From Bacillota bacterium (GTDB lineage: Bacteria > Bacillota_A > Clostridia > Lachnospirales > Lachnospiraceae): a stretch of DNA of 14,425 nucleotides. Under the pieces are notes generated by a model, which saw nothing but the letters and a program-made list of their open reading frames with translations, was not told where the DNA came from and did not search any database. Shown here in pieces: positions 7,667 to 14,425 of the stretch. A program made the position numbers and the translations under genes. Where the stretch lies: contig JAEZSL010000242.1 in assembly GCA_023443925.1 (NCBI GenBank), positions 1 to 14,425 of the forward strand, written 5' to 3'. Positions within the stretch are counted from its first letter, which is position 1, and each line of letters begins with the position of its first letter.

Positions 7667-9736
7667 ATGCCAGTATCAAATTTACTTCCAAGTGATGATA
7701 CTTTTATTGCTTCGGCATATCCAACAACGGTCTTTGGCAGTTATCCTTATCTTTATATGGGTGTATATATGTTTCCGGGAGATGATTACAGGACCTTGTT
7801 AAAATTTGATTTGTCTGCTATTCCTCCGGGCAGCAATATTGTGGAGGCAGCCTTAAATCTTTATATCTTCAGAAAAGACGTCCCCGGCCCGGAAATTATA
7901 AATATTGCTTTAAATCAAAGTAACTTCAACCAAAATACAGTCACATTTTTAAATGCACCTGGAGTTACACCTACCGGTATTACGGCAACGGTTACAGATG
8001 CAGATTTAAACAATTTTATCAGTATTGATATAACACAGCTTGCACAGCAATGGTATACGGATCCGGCGACTAACTATGGAATTACAATCATCGGACCGGA
8101 AAACACCTATTCCTTAATCGGCAGTTACAGTACGAATTTTACTAACAGCAGTTTATACCCGTTCTTACGGGTAACTTACCAGGACAGCTGCAGCTGTAAC
8201 AGTGACATGACCAATGAGGTAATTCAATCCGGTAATTACACAATTTATGAGTCAAATACGTTTTTACTGAACCAAAGAATTCTGGGTACGTTCAGTGTTG
8301 AAAATACTGGGTTAACCGATGGACTTGCCGTACTGCAGATCCTGAACGGCAGCAGCATCTGGGTAGATGAGAAGTCGGCAGTGGTAAGTACAGGGCAGAC
8401 GAAAGTACTGTCCACCACAGCCTCCAGGCTTGATGAAAGATTGTCCGTTGTAGGTATTGTGGAACCTATTATTTCCGCTGTACCAGGTGAAACCCTGAAT
8501 GCAAACGATAATCTTTTTAACCCCAATAATGTTCCGTTGACCTTTCTTTCGGATAACCCGGATATTCCGGTAGATCCCAATACCGGTGTTGTTTCCGTTA
8601 ACAATTCCGGAGTAGCCGTAATAACAGTAACTACAAAAAACATTGATGGGCCAAGTATAACTTTTACCATCATAGCGATTGGAAATAACACAGTATATAA
8701 TCAAACCCAGGGAACTTTTTATTCTACGATTCAGCAAGCGATAAGTGCAGCCAATCCGGGTGACATGATACAGGCGGGACCTGGTATTTATCCTGAAAAT
8801 GTCATCATTGACAGGCGGATCACGCTTAATGGTTCCGGCAGCGGCATTGGCGGCACCATAATTACCCCTGTATCAGGAGTCGGCATCTCTATTTCAAATG
8901 GAGGGCTGAATTCGACAGAACGGCTGACTCTGTCAAATTTACAGGTAAGCGGTGCTTTGCAGGGGATTTCTACCATAGGAAGCAATCAGCCCAGTCATAT
9001 TACGCTCACTAACGTAGCTCTGCTTAATAATACAAATAATGGCTTTAATATTAATATAGAACCTGCATTTCCTGTTATGAACGACCTTATTATAACCGGC
9101 GGTAATTTTTCGAGTAACGTAATTGCGGGATTCCGGGTTCCGACTTATGCACAGGTTTCAAATGTAACGATCCAAAACAGCATGTTTAACGGAAATGCCA
9201 ATGGTATACTGGTATTTTCAGGCACTGCTATATTTAACAATATTAATATTTCCAATTCCCAGTTCAACAACAATACCTCAAAAGGAATGTATTACGAAGC
9301 GCTGAACAATGCTTTCCTCACAGACAATACCATTGATAACAGCGGCACCGCCGGGAATTTTGCGGCCGGTATTGATATAAACCTGAAAAACGGTAATTAC
9401 CAGAATGTAAATCTCATTAATAATACTGTGACCAACAGCGGCACCGGAGATCCGGTAAACGGAGCAGGGGCTGTAATTAAAGGCAGAAACGACGGAGCGA
9501 ACAACGGTACACTTACCGATGTGACCGTATCCGGCGGCATTTACTCCGGAGCTCCGGTCGGAATACGCTTTGGAGAGAACGGTCAAAACAACAATTATCC
9601 GACGGACACCTTGGTAACCGGTACAACAATTGCAAACAATGAAATTGGTCTGCAAAACGTTACAACCGTTACAATTACTCAGAATAATAATACTTTTATC
9701 AATAATGGCATTGATCTTGCAGGCAGCTTCAATTAA
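7667..9736 (+). CDS. DNRLRE-domain and right-handed beta-helix repeat protein without signal peptide
   Basis: The 689-residue protein begins with a DNRLRE/CBM96-like beta-sandwich (about 5-172: DTFIASAYPTTVFGSYPYL, then LLKFDLSAIP and LRVTYQ). A Cys-x-Cys hinge follows (C175, C177). Next come a beta domain of unknown type (about 180-270) and an Ig-like BIG2-type segment (about 276-338, NPDIPVDPNTGVVSVNNSG). A right-handed parallel beta-helix fills 340-689, with Asn-rich rungs repeating about every 22-25 residues; its first coil (STIQQAISAANPGD, GIYPENVII) is typical of such proteins. DNRLRE and beta-helix domains are usually extracellular and bind or cleave polysaccharides, yet no signal peptide, transmembrane segment, LPXTG or S-layer domain is present. 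AAAGGAGG (7651-7658) sits 8 bases before the ATG, so the start is firm. A spore-coat, lysis-released or non-classically exported protein are possible explanations. No catalytic residues can be assigned. Confidence 0.87.
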   Translation: MPVSNLLPSDDTFIASAYPTTVFGSYPYLYMGVYMFPGDDYRTLLKFDLSAIPPGSNIVEAALNLYIFRKDVPGPEIINIALNQSNFNQNTVTFLNAPGVTPTGITATVTDADLNNFISIDITQLAQQWYTDPATNYGITIIGPENTYSLIGSYSTNFTNSSLYPFLRVTYQDSCSCNSDMTNEVIQSGNYTIYESNTFLLNQRILGTFSVENTGLTDGLAVLQILNGSSIWVDEKSAVVSTGQTKVLSTTASRLDERLSVVGIVEPIISAVPGETLNANDNLFNPNNVPLTFLSDNPDIPVDPNTGVVSVNNSGVAVITVTTKNIDGPSITFTIIAIGNNTVYNQTQGTFYSTIQQAISAANPGDMIQAGPGIYPENVIIDRRITLNGSGSGIGGTIITPVSGVGISISNGGLNSTERLTLSNLQVSGALQGISTIGSNQPSHITLTNVALLNNTNNGFNINIEPAFPVMNDLIITGGNFSSNVIAGFRVPTYAQVSNVTIQNSMFNGNANGILVFSGTAIFNNINISNSQFNNNTSKGMYYEALNNAFLTDNTIDNSGTAGNFAAGIDINLKNGNYQNVNLINNTVTNSGTGDPVNGAGAVIKGRNDGANNGTLTDVTVSGGIYSGAPVGIRFGENGQNNNYPTDTLVTGTTIANNEIGLQNVTTVTITQNNNTFINNGIDLAGSFN

Positions 9737-9785
9737 GTAATTAAAATGCAGCGGAATAACGGAATAAACCATAAGGTATTAAGGT

Positions 9786-9812
9786 ATAAGGCACTGGGAA
9801 TCAGTGCCTTAT
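9786..9812. terminator. Stem-loop after the beta-helix gene, probable terminator
   Basis: A perfect 11-bp stem ATAAGGCACTG/CAGTGCCTTAT with a GGAAT loop lies 50 bases after the stop codon. No T run follows, so it may stabilise the mRNA end or terminate weakly. Confidence 0.6.
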
Positions 9813-9832
9813 GCTAATTAACCTGTTCTTAA

Positions 9833-9861
9833 TTGACAGCAGAATTTATCTGGGGTATTGT
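9833..9861 (+). promoter_or_regulatory. Sigma-A-type promoter of the LUD gene
   Basis: A perfect TTGACA (9833-9838), a 17-base spacer and TATTGT (9856-9861) predict a start near 9868. With the chosen start codon this gives a leader of about 184 bases. Confidence 0.6.
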
Positions 9862-9893
9862 ATAAATAGGTCAGGCTGGTGTTATCTTACCCA

Positions 9894-9950
9894 TTACTGT
9901 AAAACTCACAAATCCCATGTAGGTTGCATTTTTTACAGTAAATGCAGTTT
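9894..9950 (+). promoter_or_regulatory. Mutually exclusive hairpins in the LUD gene leader
   Basis: TTACTGTAAAA (9894-9904) pairs perfectly with TTTTACAGTAA (9931-9941) over 11 bp. The right arm also lies inside a competing stem TGCATTT/AAATGCA (about 9926-9945). The two cannot form together, which is the layout of an attenuator or riboswitch expression platform. Alternatively the arms are two copies of a protein-binding half site. I recognise no ligand-binding core. Confidence 0.3.
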
Positions 9951-10051
9951 TATGAAAGCAGGAATAACTGTATATATTGGGTATGGATAAGAAATGTCGG
10001 GCTGATATGACTGACGGTATTTGGTGTTATCTGGAAAGGTTGAATGGCATT

Positions 10052-10669
10052 ATGGAAGAGAGAATAGAGAAAGTAATTAAGAATTTACAAAAGAATAACA
10101 TGGCTGGTTATTATGTAGAAAGCAGAGAAGACTTACACCGGCTGCTGGCTGAACTGATAAAAAACGGAGAAAAAGTAGGCTGTGGTGATTCGGTTACTTT
10201 AGAGGATACCGGTGTTTTTGATTTTATTCGAAAGGGAGAATATACTTTTTATGATAAGCACCAGCCGGGGCTGACTTCTGAAGAGAAGCGGGAAATCTAT
10301 TTGAAAAATTTCAGCACCGATACTTTTTTAACCGGGACCAATGCAATTACCCTGGACGGAAAGCTTTTTAATATTGATGGGAATGGAAGCCGCGTTGCGC
10401 CTATGCTTTATGGTCCGAAGCAGGTTATCGTTGTAGCCGGTTTGAATAAACTGTCCGACAGTGTTGAAGATGCAGTAATTCGCACCAGGCAGATCGCGGC
10501 ACCTTTGGATGCAAAAAGGCTTAAGAAAAATACACCTTGTACCAAACTGGATCGATGTATCGACTGCGGACACCAGCAAAGGATATGCAATGACTTTGTT
10601 CTGATTACCGGGCAGTTTGTAAAGGACAGGATTAAAGTAATATTAATAAATGGGGATTACGGGTTCTAG
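10052..10669 (+). CDS. LUD-domain protein (DUF1121-type, lactate-utilization-like)
   Basis: From the ATG at 10052 the protein has 205 residues and starts like its family (MEERIEKVIKNLQKNNM), so I prefer this start to the in-frame TTG at 9977 or ATG at 9983, which lack a ribosome binding site. GGAAAGG lies 12 bases before it. The LUD fold is marked by GCGDSVTLEDTG (43-54), NAITLDGKLFNIDGNGSR (97-114) and an AAPLDAKRL segment. Four Cys near the C-terminus (163, 169, 172, 179) could bind a metal or an Fe-S cluster. LUD proteins such as LutC act with iron-sulfur partners in L-lactate oxidation, but no LutA/LutB-like gene is present here. The DUF1121 subgroup is widespread in anaerobes and has no settled role. 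It appears to be a stand-alone gene with its own promoter and a structured leader. Confidence 0.85.
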   Translation: MEERIEKVIKNLQKNNMAGYYVESREDLHRLLAELIKNGEKVGCGDSVTLEDTGVFDFIRKGEYTFYDKHQPGLTSEEKREIYLKNFSTDTFLTGTNAITLDGKLFNIDGNGSRVAPMLYGPKQVIVVAGLNKLSDSVEDAVIRTRQIAAPLDAKRLKKNTPCTKLDRCIDCGHQQRICNDFVLITGQFVKDRIKVILINGDYGF

Positions 10670-10735
10670 GAAAATCGTTATGGAATTACTCCCTGGATGG
10701 ATGGCTTTTCCGTAACAGAAAGGATAACAAGATTA

Positions 10736-11245
10736 ATGAAGAATTTAATTCTAATTAATGGCACCATGGGGGCAGGTAAAACTATTACCAGCAAAGAACT
10801 TCAGAAGATTCTGCCTCACAATGTCTTTTTAGATGGTGACTGGTGCTGGAATATGGAGCCTTTTACTGTTACGGACGAGACGAAAGCGATGGTAGTTGAT
10901 AATATTACATATCTGCTGAACAATTTTATCCGCTGCTCTGTATATGAAAACATTATATTCTGCTGGGTGATGCAGGAACAAGACATTATTGATCAGGTTA
11001 TATCCGGATTAAACACATCGGACTGTCGGGTTAAAGTATTTTCTTTGATTCTTAATGAAAAGGCCTTAAGAGAAAGAATGGGAAAAGATGTTATGGCGGG
11101 TATCCGAAGTGAAGATGCAATTCAAAGGAGTATTGACCGAATTGATCTGTATCAGAAACTGAATACGGTAAAAATTGATGTAAGTAATATTTCAGCCAGA
11201 AGGGCGGCTGAGCTGATTAAGTCAAAATTAGCATTTGAAAAGTAA
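10736..11245 (+). CDS. P-loop kinase-like protein, first copy
   Basis: From the ATG at 10736 the protein has 169 residues; an earlier ATG at 10697 adds 13 residues without a ribosome binding site and pushes the P-loop away from the N-terminus, so I reject it. GAAAGGA lies 11 bases upstream. Walker A is GTMGAGKT (9-16) right after a hydrophobic first strand. DGDWCW (33-38) follows as the likely acceptor-side acidic motif. RERMGKDVMAGIR (112-124) may form the lid. The layout is that of small kinases and phosphotransferases of the AAA_33/zeta-toxin-like type (shikimate, gluconate, chloramphenicol or nucleotide kinases). The substrate is unknown. It begins 66 bases after the LUD gene, so the two may be cotranscribed. 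It is related to the second copy at 13740-14294. Confidence 0.82.
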   Translation: MKNLILINGTMGAGKTITSKELQKILPHNVFLDGDWCWNMEPFTVTDETKAMVVDNITYLLNNFIRCSVYENIIFCWVMQEQDIIDQVISGLNTSDCRVKVFSLILNEKALRERMGKDVMAGIRSEDAIQRSIDRIDLYQKLNTVKIDVSNISARRAAELIKSKLAFEK

Positions 11246-11320
11246 GATGTGGTATACTGCAATCTACGAAAGTGAAATAACCGGCATGAAATACATATAT
11301 CTAAACATGGAGGTATTTGC

Positions 11321-11530
11321 GTGAACTGTATGATTGATATCAGGAAGGAAGGTAACTCGGTTTTAGCCTACCTTCCATTTAATCCGAGAACCGAGTTTGA
11401 TGTTCCTAAAGGGGCTATTAATAAGTCATTGGTAAGTGGCCGTACACCAGAAGATATGGAGTATAGAAAAACGGTACGGCAAGAACTTTTTCCTAGAATC
11501 ATTTTTGAACTTTTTCAAGATAAAGGCTAA
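11321..11530 (+). CDS. Small protein of unknown function (69 residues)
   Basis: A GTG start at 11321 follows GGAGG (11309-11313) at 7 bases, which is a good signal and supports a real gene. The 69-residue product is soluble and charged, with NSVLAYLPFNPRTEFDVPKG in the first half and a KTVRQELFPRIIFELFQ amphipathic C-terminal helix. I recognise no family. It could be the truncated N-terminal part of a larger protein, because the first half looks like a beta-rich domain that stops early. It lies 75 bases after the P-loop kinase; no terminator separates them. Confidence 0.55.
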   Translation: MNCMIDIRKEGNSVLAYLPFNPRTEFDVPKGAINKSLVSGRTPEDMEYRKTVRQELFPRIIFELFQDKG

Positions 11531-11602
11531 GTAAAAAACTAAAATTTAAGGTTCCGGTTAGAAATCAAGAATTGATTAGTCAGGTATTTTGTAAATCATA
11601 TA

Positions 11603-11631
11603 TTGATAGTAGGTAAATTTTATAGTATTCT
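11603..11631 (+). promoter_or_regulatory. Sigma-A-type promoter of the small membrane protein gene
   Basis: TTGATA (11603-11608), a 17-base spacer and TATTCT (11626-11631) predict a start near 11638, about 30 bases before the ATG. Confidence 0.45.
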
Positions 11632-11668
11632 GGTTTAGGAAAAATAATTAATATTTGGAGGAAAGTTA

Positions 11669-11983
11669 ATGAAAATTGTATTTTACATACCAGCAATTTT
11701 ATTTACTATATTTTATGGATTGGCGGCAATGTCTTTGGGTATTAGTTCGATTTCACCGATGGCATTTGTGTGGATTGCCTTGTTTTTAGCGGCAGGAGTT
11801 TTATTAAGTAAAAGCAAATTTTGGGGGGCAATTCCTGGTATATTACCTGGATTCCATCTGATTTATATGAGTACAAAAGATACAGGGCAAGTTATGGATA
11901 TAGAATTTCCCTTAGGCGTTATCGTACTGATTTTCTATGTACTTTGTAGTGGTTTTGTTATTGTTAAGAAATTAAGAAAATAA
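11669..11983 (+). CDS. Small integral membrane protein of unknown function
   Basis: The 104-residue product is almost all hydrophobic. Likely membrane segments are residues 3-24, 29-47, about 50-68 and 78-98, giving three or four helices, and the chain ends with KKLRK, which should stay in the cytoplasm. GGAGG lies 9 bases before the ATG. There are no catalytic motifs and I recognise no family. It has its own predicted promoter and a strong terminator, so it is a single-gene unit. Small polytopic proteins of this size are often annotated only as hypothetical. Confidence 0.75.
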   Translation: MKIVFYIPAILFTIFYGLAAMSLGISSISPMAFVWIALFLAAGVLLSKSKFWGAIPGILPGFHLIYMSTKDTGQVMDIEFPLGVIVLIFYVLCSGFVIVKKLRK

Positions 11984-12021
11984 GTTTTTTATACCATGGT
12001 CTTTTAATAGTTCCCATTATT

Positions 12022-12057
12022 ACTATCAACATTTAATATCAGTTGGTAGTTTTTTTG
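12022..12057 (+). terminator. Rho-independent terminator after the membrane protein gene
   Basis: Stem ACTATCAAC/GTTGGTAGT (12022-12030 with 12042-12050, one T-G pair) with an 11-base loop is followed by seven T residues. Confidence 0.88.
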
Positions 12058-12148
12058 TTTGTAATTAGAATTTAATAAAATAGGTATATTACAAGTAAAT
12101 ACATAGGGACGAAATTGGAATAAAAAGGTAGAGTTAATCTGAATATGG

Positions 12149-12157
12149 TGGTATAAT
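12149..12157 (+). promoter_or_regulatory. Extended -10 promoter of the four-cysteine protein gene
   Basis: TGG directly followed by a perfect TATAAT (12152-12157) forms an extended -10 element; no clear -35 is needed or seen. Transcription would start near 12165, after the upstream in-frame ATG at 12158, which rules that ATG out as start codon. Confidence 0.55.
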
Positions 12158-12223
12158 ATGATCATTATTTCGCTGCAATTCAACGGAAGGAACTATATTA
12201 TTATATTTTTCGAGGTGATCCTT

Positions 12224-12736
12224 ATGAAAGAAAAAAGTAGAAAGCTGGTAAATGAATTTCTGGATGCAATACCCTTTGAGTACAGAAGTATATTTAATGA
12301 ATTGGCTGAATACGCTGCTGCCTTAGGTTATAGTCCAAGAAGAACTAAAACAAAGCATTTTTCTATTGATTTTGCAAAAAGCAAATTAAAAAAAACAATT
12401 ATGAAGTTTGAAGATCATGATAATGGCATACCATCACAAGTTCCTGGTTTAAGGCTTAAATTTTATGCGAACAAAACATACACAGACATTTTTGGAGAGG
12501 GTATTAAACGTGTCATTGAAGAATTTGGAGGACGCTATACCGGTTGTTATGGCTGCGGGAGATGTAAAGCTGATTTAGAAGGCTATACATATCTTTATCC
12601 TGACGGCAGAAGTGTTTTTCGCTGCGGCAGTGAACTGATTGCCATACATAATTGGAATGAAGGATATCTCGGGGAAATAAAAAATTTAATAAAAACACAA
12701 GACGAATATTGGTTAAATAAAGCAAATGCTTTATAA
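12224..12736 (+). CDS. Unknown protein with a CxxCxxC cysteine cluster
   Basis: The start at 12224 is chosen because GAGGTGAT precedes it and the predicted transcript begins after the earlier ATG at 12158. The product has 170 residues. The N-terminal two thirds are a mixed alpha/beta region rich in Lys (KHFSIDFAKSKLKKTIMKF, 44-62). Then comes a cysteine cluster: C108, C111, C114 in GCYGCGRC, with C134 in FRCG 20 residues later. The C-x2-C-x2-C-x19-C spacing could bind zinc or another metal. A basic, helical C-terminus ends the protein. I do not recognise the family; nothing identifies a catalytic function. It is followed after 42 bases by an acetyltransferase gene, and the two are probably in one transcript. 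Confidence 0.75.
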   Translation: MKEKSRKLVNEFLDAIPFEYRSIFNELAEYAAALGYSPRRTKTKHFSIDFAKSKLKKTIMKFEDHDNGIPSQVPGLRLKFYANKTYTDIFGEGIKRVIEEFGGRYTGCYGCGRCKADLEGYTYLYPDGRSVFRCGSELIAIHNWNEGYLGEIKNLIKTQDEYWLNKANAL

Positions 12737-12778
12737 AATGGATTATTACAACAATGACAGGATTTTTGGGTGAATTAG

Positions 12779-13306
12779 ATGTATATTGATAGAATAGAGA
12801 CTAAAGATTTAATCTTAAAAAAGGCATCAATGAATGATATTGATGATATGTATTCCAACATCTGGACAGAGGAGGAATCAGCAAAATATATGCTTTGGAT
12901 TCCTATAAAAAATATAGAAGAAGCCAGAGATAGAATGATAAAAACAATTGAATTTCAAAAGGATAAGATTGCATATCTGGTATATGAAAAAAAGAGTGGA
13001 CAGGCAATTGGCTTTGCGGGCATGAAGGAAATAGAAGATAAGGTGTATGAAGATATGGGCATTGGTATCGGTTCAAAATTCGTGAGACAAGGTTATGGAA
13101 AACAGACTTTACTATCCTTAGCAGATTATTGCTTTAGAGATTTGGGAGCTGTTAAAGTTGTATGTTCCTGCCGGTCGGAAAATACAGCATCGAAGAATTT
13201 ACAGCTTTCATGCGGTTTTCACTATTCTCATTCCCAAGCCATGGTTGATAAAAGAGATGGATTAAGTTATATACTTGATTTTTATGAACTCGTTAGAAGT
13301 GTATGA
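12779..13306 (+). CDS. GNAT-family N-acetyltransferase, RimJ/RimL-like
   Basis: The 175-residue protein matches the Acetyltransf_3 (RimJ/RimL) type. It starts with the typical IETKDLILKKASMNDIDDMY, has a central GFAGMKEI strand, and carries the acetyl-CoA loop FVRQGYGKQTL (101-111), a good R-Q-x-G-x-G motif. The segment SENTASKNLQLSCGF (133-147) is the usual family ending where Asn and Ser contact the cofactor. Such enzymes acetylate protein N-termini, amino acids or drugs; the acceptor is not readable. It differs clearly from the other acetyltransferase at 4932-5393, so this is not a recent duplication. The ribosome binding site is modest (GGGTGA, about 8 bases upstream). Confidence 0.9.
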   Translation: MYIDRIETKDLILKKASMNDIDDMYSNIWTEEESAKYMLWIPIKNIEEARDRMIKTIEFQKDKIAYLVYEKKSGQAIGFAGMKEIEDKVYEDMGIGIGSKFVRQGYGKQTLLSLADYCFRDLGAVKVVCSCRSENTASKNLQLSCGFHYSHSQAMVDKRDGLSYILDFYELVRSV

Positions 13307-13406
13307 TTACTGCAAGAACACAGAACTAATCAAAAATGAGCGATGTATTGGTATTATAGCCAGTAAATATTGTATCATACCTATAGGAAGATTCAGGAGG
13401 ACCAAA

Positions 13407-13655
13407 ATGCAAAAAGTTAGGATAACAATATTGGAAAGTCAATGCAGAGGTGGGTATCATAAAGCGGGTGAAGGTTACGATGTGGAGGATTTGTGTCCAC
13501 CCATATGCCATGAACTTTGGAATAGTGCATACCCGATGATATATGCACTTCAAAACGGTGCTGTTTTGGACTATGGAAAAAGCAAAGCTACTAAGTTCAG
13601 TATTAAATGTCCTGATGGGGGACGCGTAATACTTTATGGAGAAGTGGTTGAATAA
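13407..13655 (+). CDS. TIGR04076-family small protein
   Basis: AGGAGG stands 7 bases before the ATG at 13407, giving an 82-residue protein; the open frame reaches back to 13275 but would overlap the acetyltransferase gene with no ribosome binding site. KVRITILESQC at the start, CPPICHELWNSAYPM (30-44) and CPDGGRVILYGE near the end match the TIGR04076 family as I remember it, small proteins with conserved Cys and Trp in this order. Conserved C13, C30, C34 and C68 may bind a metal. The biochemical role of the family is unknown. It is 100 bases downstream of the acetyltransferase and likely cotranscribed with it. Confidence 0.75.
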   Translation: MQKVRITILESQCRGGYHKAGEGYDVEDLCPPICHELWNSAYPMIYALQNGAVLDYGKSKATKFSIKCPDGGRVILYGEVVE

Positions 13656-13739
13656 GAATAATATTTAACTGATTTGCTGTAGCTGGCAATAACGAAGAAA
13701 AGAATATTATTTAAAGACACATATAAGGGAGATACTATA

Positions 13740-14294
13740 GTGGCCAAAAAACTAATTTTTATCTGTGGACCCAATGGTGTGGGAAAATCTACAACTGGAA
13801 GAGAACTTATCAATTATATTGATAATTCGGCATTTGTAGACAGTGATTTATGTGCATTAAGAAATCCTTTTATAATTACGGAAGGGATTGATATTGGAAG
13901 ACAGTTTATGCAATTTATGCTAACGAAATATTTGGAAAGTTCTTTATATGAAAGTATTATATGGTCGTTTGGCTTTCATGGTCATAGAAAGGCTAACTTT
14001 ATAGAAATAATGGCTGAAATAAGAAAGCTGAATATAGAATTCGATTTTATACCTATCATATTAACCTGTGATTTAGAAGAGAATATTAGGCGAATGAAGC
14101 GTGACAATCGAGATGAGCCAAGAATTGACAGAGCAATTAAAAATACAAGAATTATATACAATAACCATCCTTTTGCTTGTATTAATACAACCAAATTGTC
14201 ATTGAAAGAAGTAGTATATGAAATAATAAAGGTAGTAAAGGATGCTGCGAATATATTTGATGAAAAAACGCTACAATTGTTGTCGGAAGAATAA
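13740..14294 (+). CDS. P-loop kinase-like protein, second copy
   Basis: The GTG start at 13740 is set by AAGGGAG 8 bases upstream; the product has 184 residues. Walker A is GPNGVGKST (10-18), and the acidic motif VDSDLC (33-38) stands at the same distance from the P-loop lysine (18 residues) as DGDWC in the first copy. Shared features also include NPFIIT versus EPFTVT after that motif, YESIIW versus YENIIF near residue 70, and an Arg-rich lid (RRMKRDNRDEPR). The two are distant members of one family rather than a recent duplication. ATP-dependent phosphorylation of a small molecule, or a zeta-toxin-like activity, is likely but the substrate is unknown. Upstream an inverted repeat AATAATATT/AATATTATT (13657-13665, 13703-13711) separates it from the previous gene. 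Confidence 0.85.
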   Translation: MAKKLIFICGPNGVGKSTTGRELINYIDNSAFVDSDLCALRNPFIITEGIDIGRQFMQFMLTKYLESSLYESIIWSFGFHGHRKANFIEIMAEIRKLNIEFDFIPIILTCDLEENIRRMKRDNRDEPRIDRAIKNTRIIYNNHPFACINTTKLSLKEVVYEIIKVVKDAANIFDEKTLQLLSEE

Positions 14295-14370
14295 TAATTC
14301 GCTGTAATACCTAATACATAATAAATAATTATGATAAGTTCTTTTACTAAGAATTGGAGGCAGAATATAT

Positions 14371-14425
14371 ATGAAAAGGAAAAAAGTAATTGCCATAATA
14401 ATCTTGTTAATAATTATACTTATCC
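14371..14425 (+). CDS. Start of a membrane or exported protein, cut by the window end
   Basis: GGAGG lies 11 bases before an ATG at 14371, and the frame stays open to the last base. The 18 visible residues (MKRKKVIAIIILLIIILI) are a basic N-terminus followed by a hydrophobic stretch. This is a signal peptide, lipoprotein leader or membrane anchor; the rest is outside the window. Confidence 0.65.
   Translation, partial: MKRKKVIAIIILLIIILI

Noticed and set aside
8245..8737. Two overlapping minus-strand open frames within the beta-helix gene
   Set aside because: Both lie opposite a continuous, domain-rich coding frame and look like composition artefacts.
2916..9757. Recurring GCAGCGGA-like octamer just after stop codons (near 2917 and 9749; a looser form near 6995)
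   Set aside because: Only two close copies with no shared flanking structure; chance is enough to explain it.
9278..9772. Minus-strand open frame of 164 codons inside the beta-helix gene
   Set aside because: Shadow of the repetitive Asn-rich coding sequence; no start signal.
9977..10051. Longer N-terminus of the LUD protein from TTG 9977 or ATG 9983
   Set aside because: No ribosome binding site, and the extra residues do not resemble the family, which normally starts at the later Met.
12158..12223. Upstream start of the four-cysteine protein at 12158
   Set aside because: It lies at the predicted -10 element, before the transcript start, while the ATG at 12224 has a good ribosome binding site.
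11531..13740. Search for integron attC-like or other repeated sites between the small genes
   Set aside because: The intergenic hairpins differ in sequence and look like ordinary terminators; no shared site was found.
1..14425. CRISPR arrays, tRNA genes, transposases and phage genes
   Set aside because: No regularly spaced repeats, cloverleaf patterns or matching proteins were seen anywhere in the window.

Overview
The window looks like chromosomal DNA from a Gram-positive, low-to-medium GC anaerobe of the Clostridia, most likely a plant-polysaccharide-degrading Lachnospiraceae relative. The grounds are purine-rich ribosome binding sites (GGAGG type), frequent GTG starts, a split transketolase, a DUF5060/DUF4038-type glycoside hydrolase, a DNRLRE/beta-helix protein and a DUF1121-type LUD protein. 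This placement is inference; there is no rRNA or other taxonomic marker.

Left part (1-4630), sugar metabolism. A 5'-truncated transketolase N-terminal subunit, a transketolase C-terminal subunit and a glycerol-kinase-like FGGY kinase form a tight plus-strand operon (GTGA overlap, then a 3-base gap). Facing it across a 15-bp bidirectional terminator hairpin is a minus-strand cytoplasmic glycosidase of the apiosidase-like (DUF4038) group. Together they suggest release of a branched pentose such as D-apiose and its catabolism by a kinase and a split transketolase. The kinase has lost two glycerol-pocket residues, which fits a substrate larger than glycerol. The substrate is inferred, not shown.

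Middle part (4631-9976). A GNAT acetyltransferase with a good sigma-A promoter and terminator is followed by an MFS transporter and a strong terminator. Then comes a ~520-base AT-rich gene-free leader holding a compact, well-paired RNA-like element (7450-7526). It precedes a 689-residue DNRLRE plus right-handed beta-helix protein that has no signal peptide despite looking like a surface protein.

Right part (9977-14425). This is a run of small plus-strand accessory genes in increasingly AT-rich DNA. They are a LUD-domain protein behind a hairpin-rich leader, a P-loop kinase, a short orphan protein, a small membrane protein, a four-cysteine protein of unknown function, a second GNAT acetyltransferase, a TIGR04076 protein, a second P-loop kinase related to the first, and the first codons of a membrane or exported protein cut by the window end. 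Several have their own promoter or terminator, so this reads as single genes and short operons rather than one pathway.

I saw no tRNA, rRNA, CRISPR array, transposase, integrase or phage gene.
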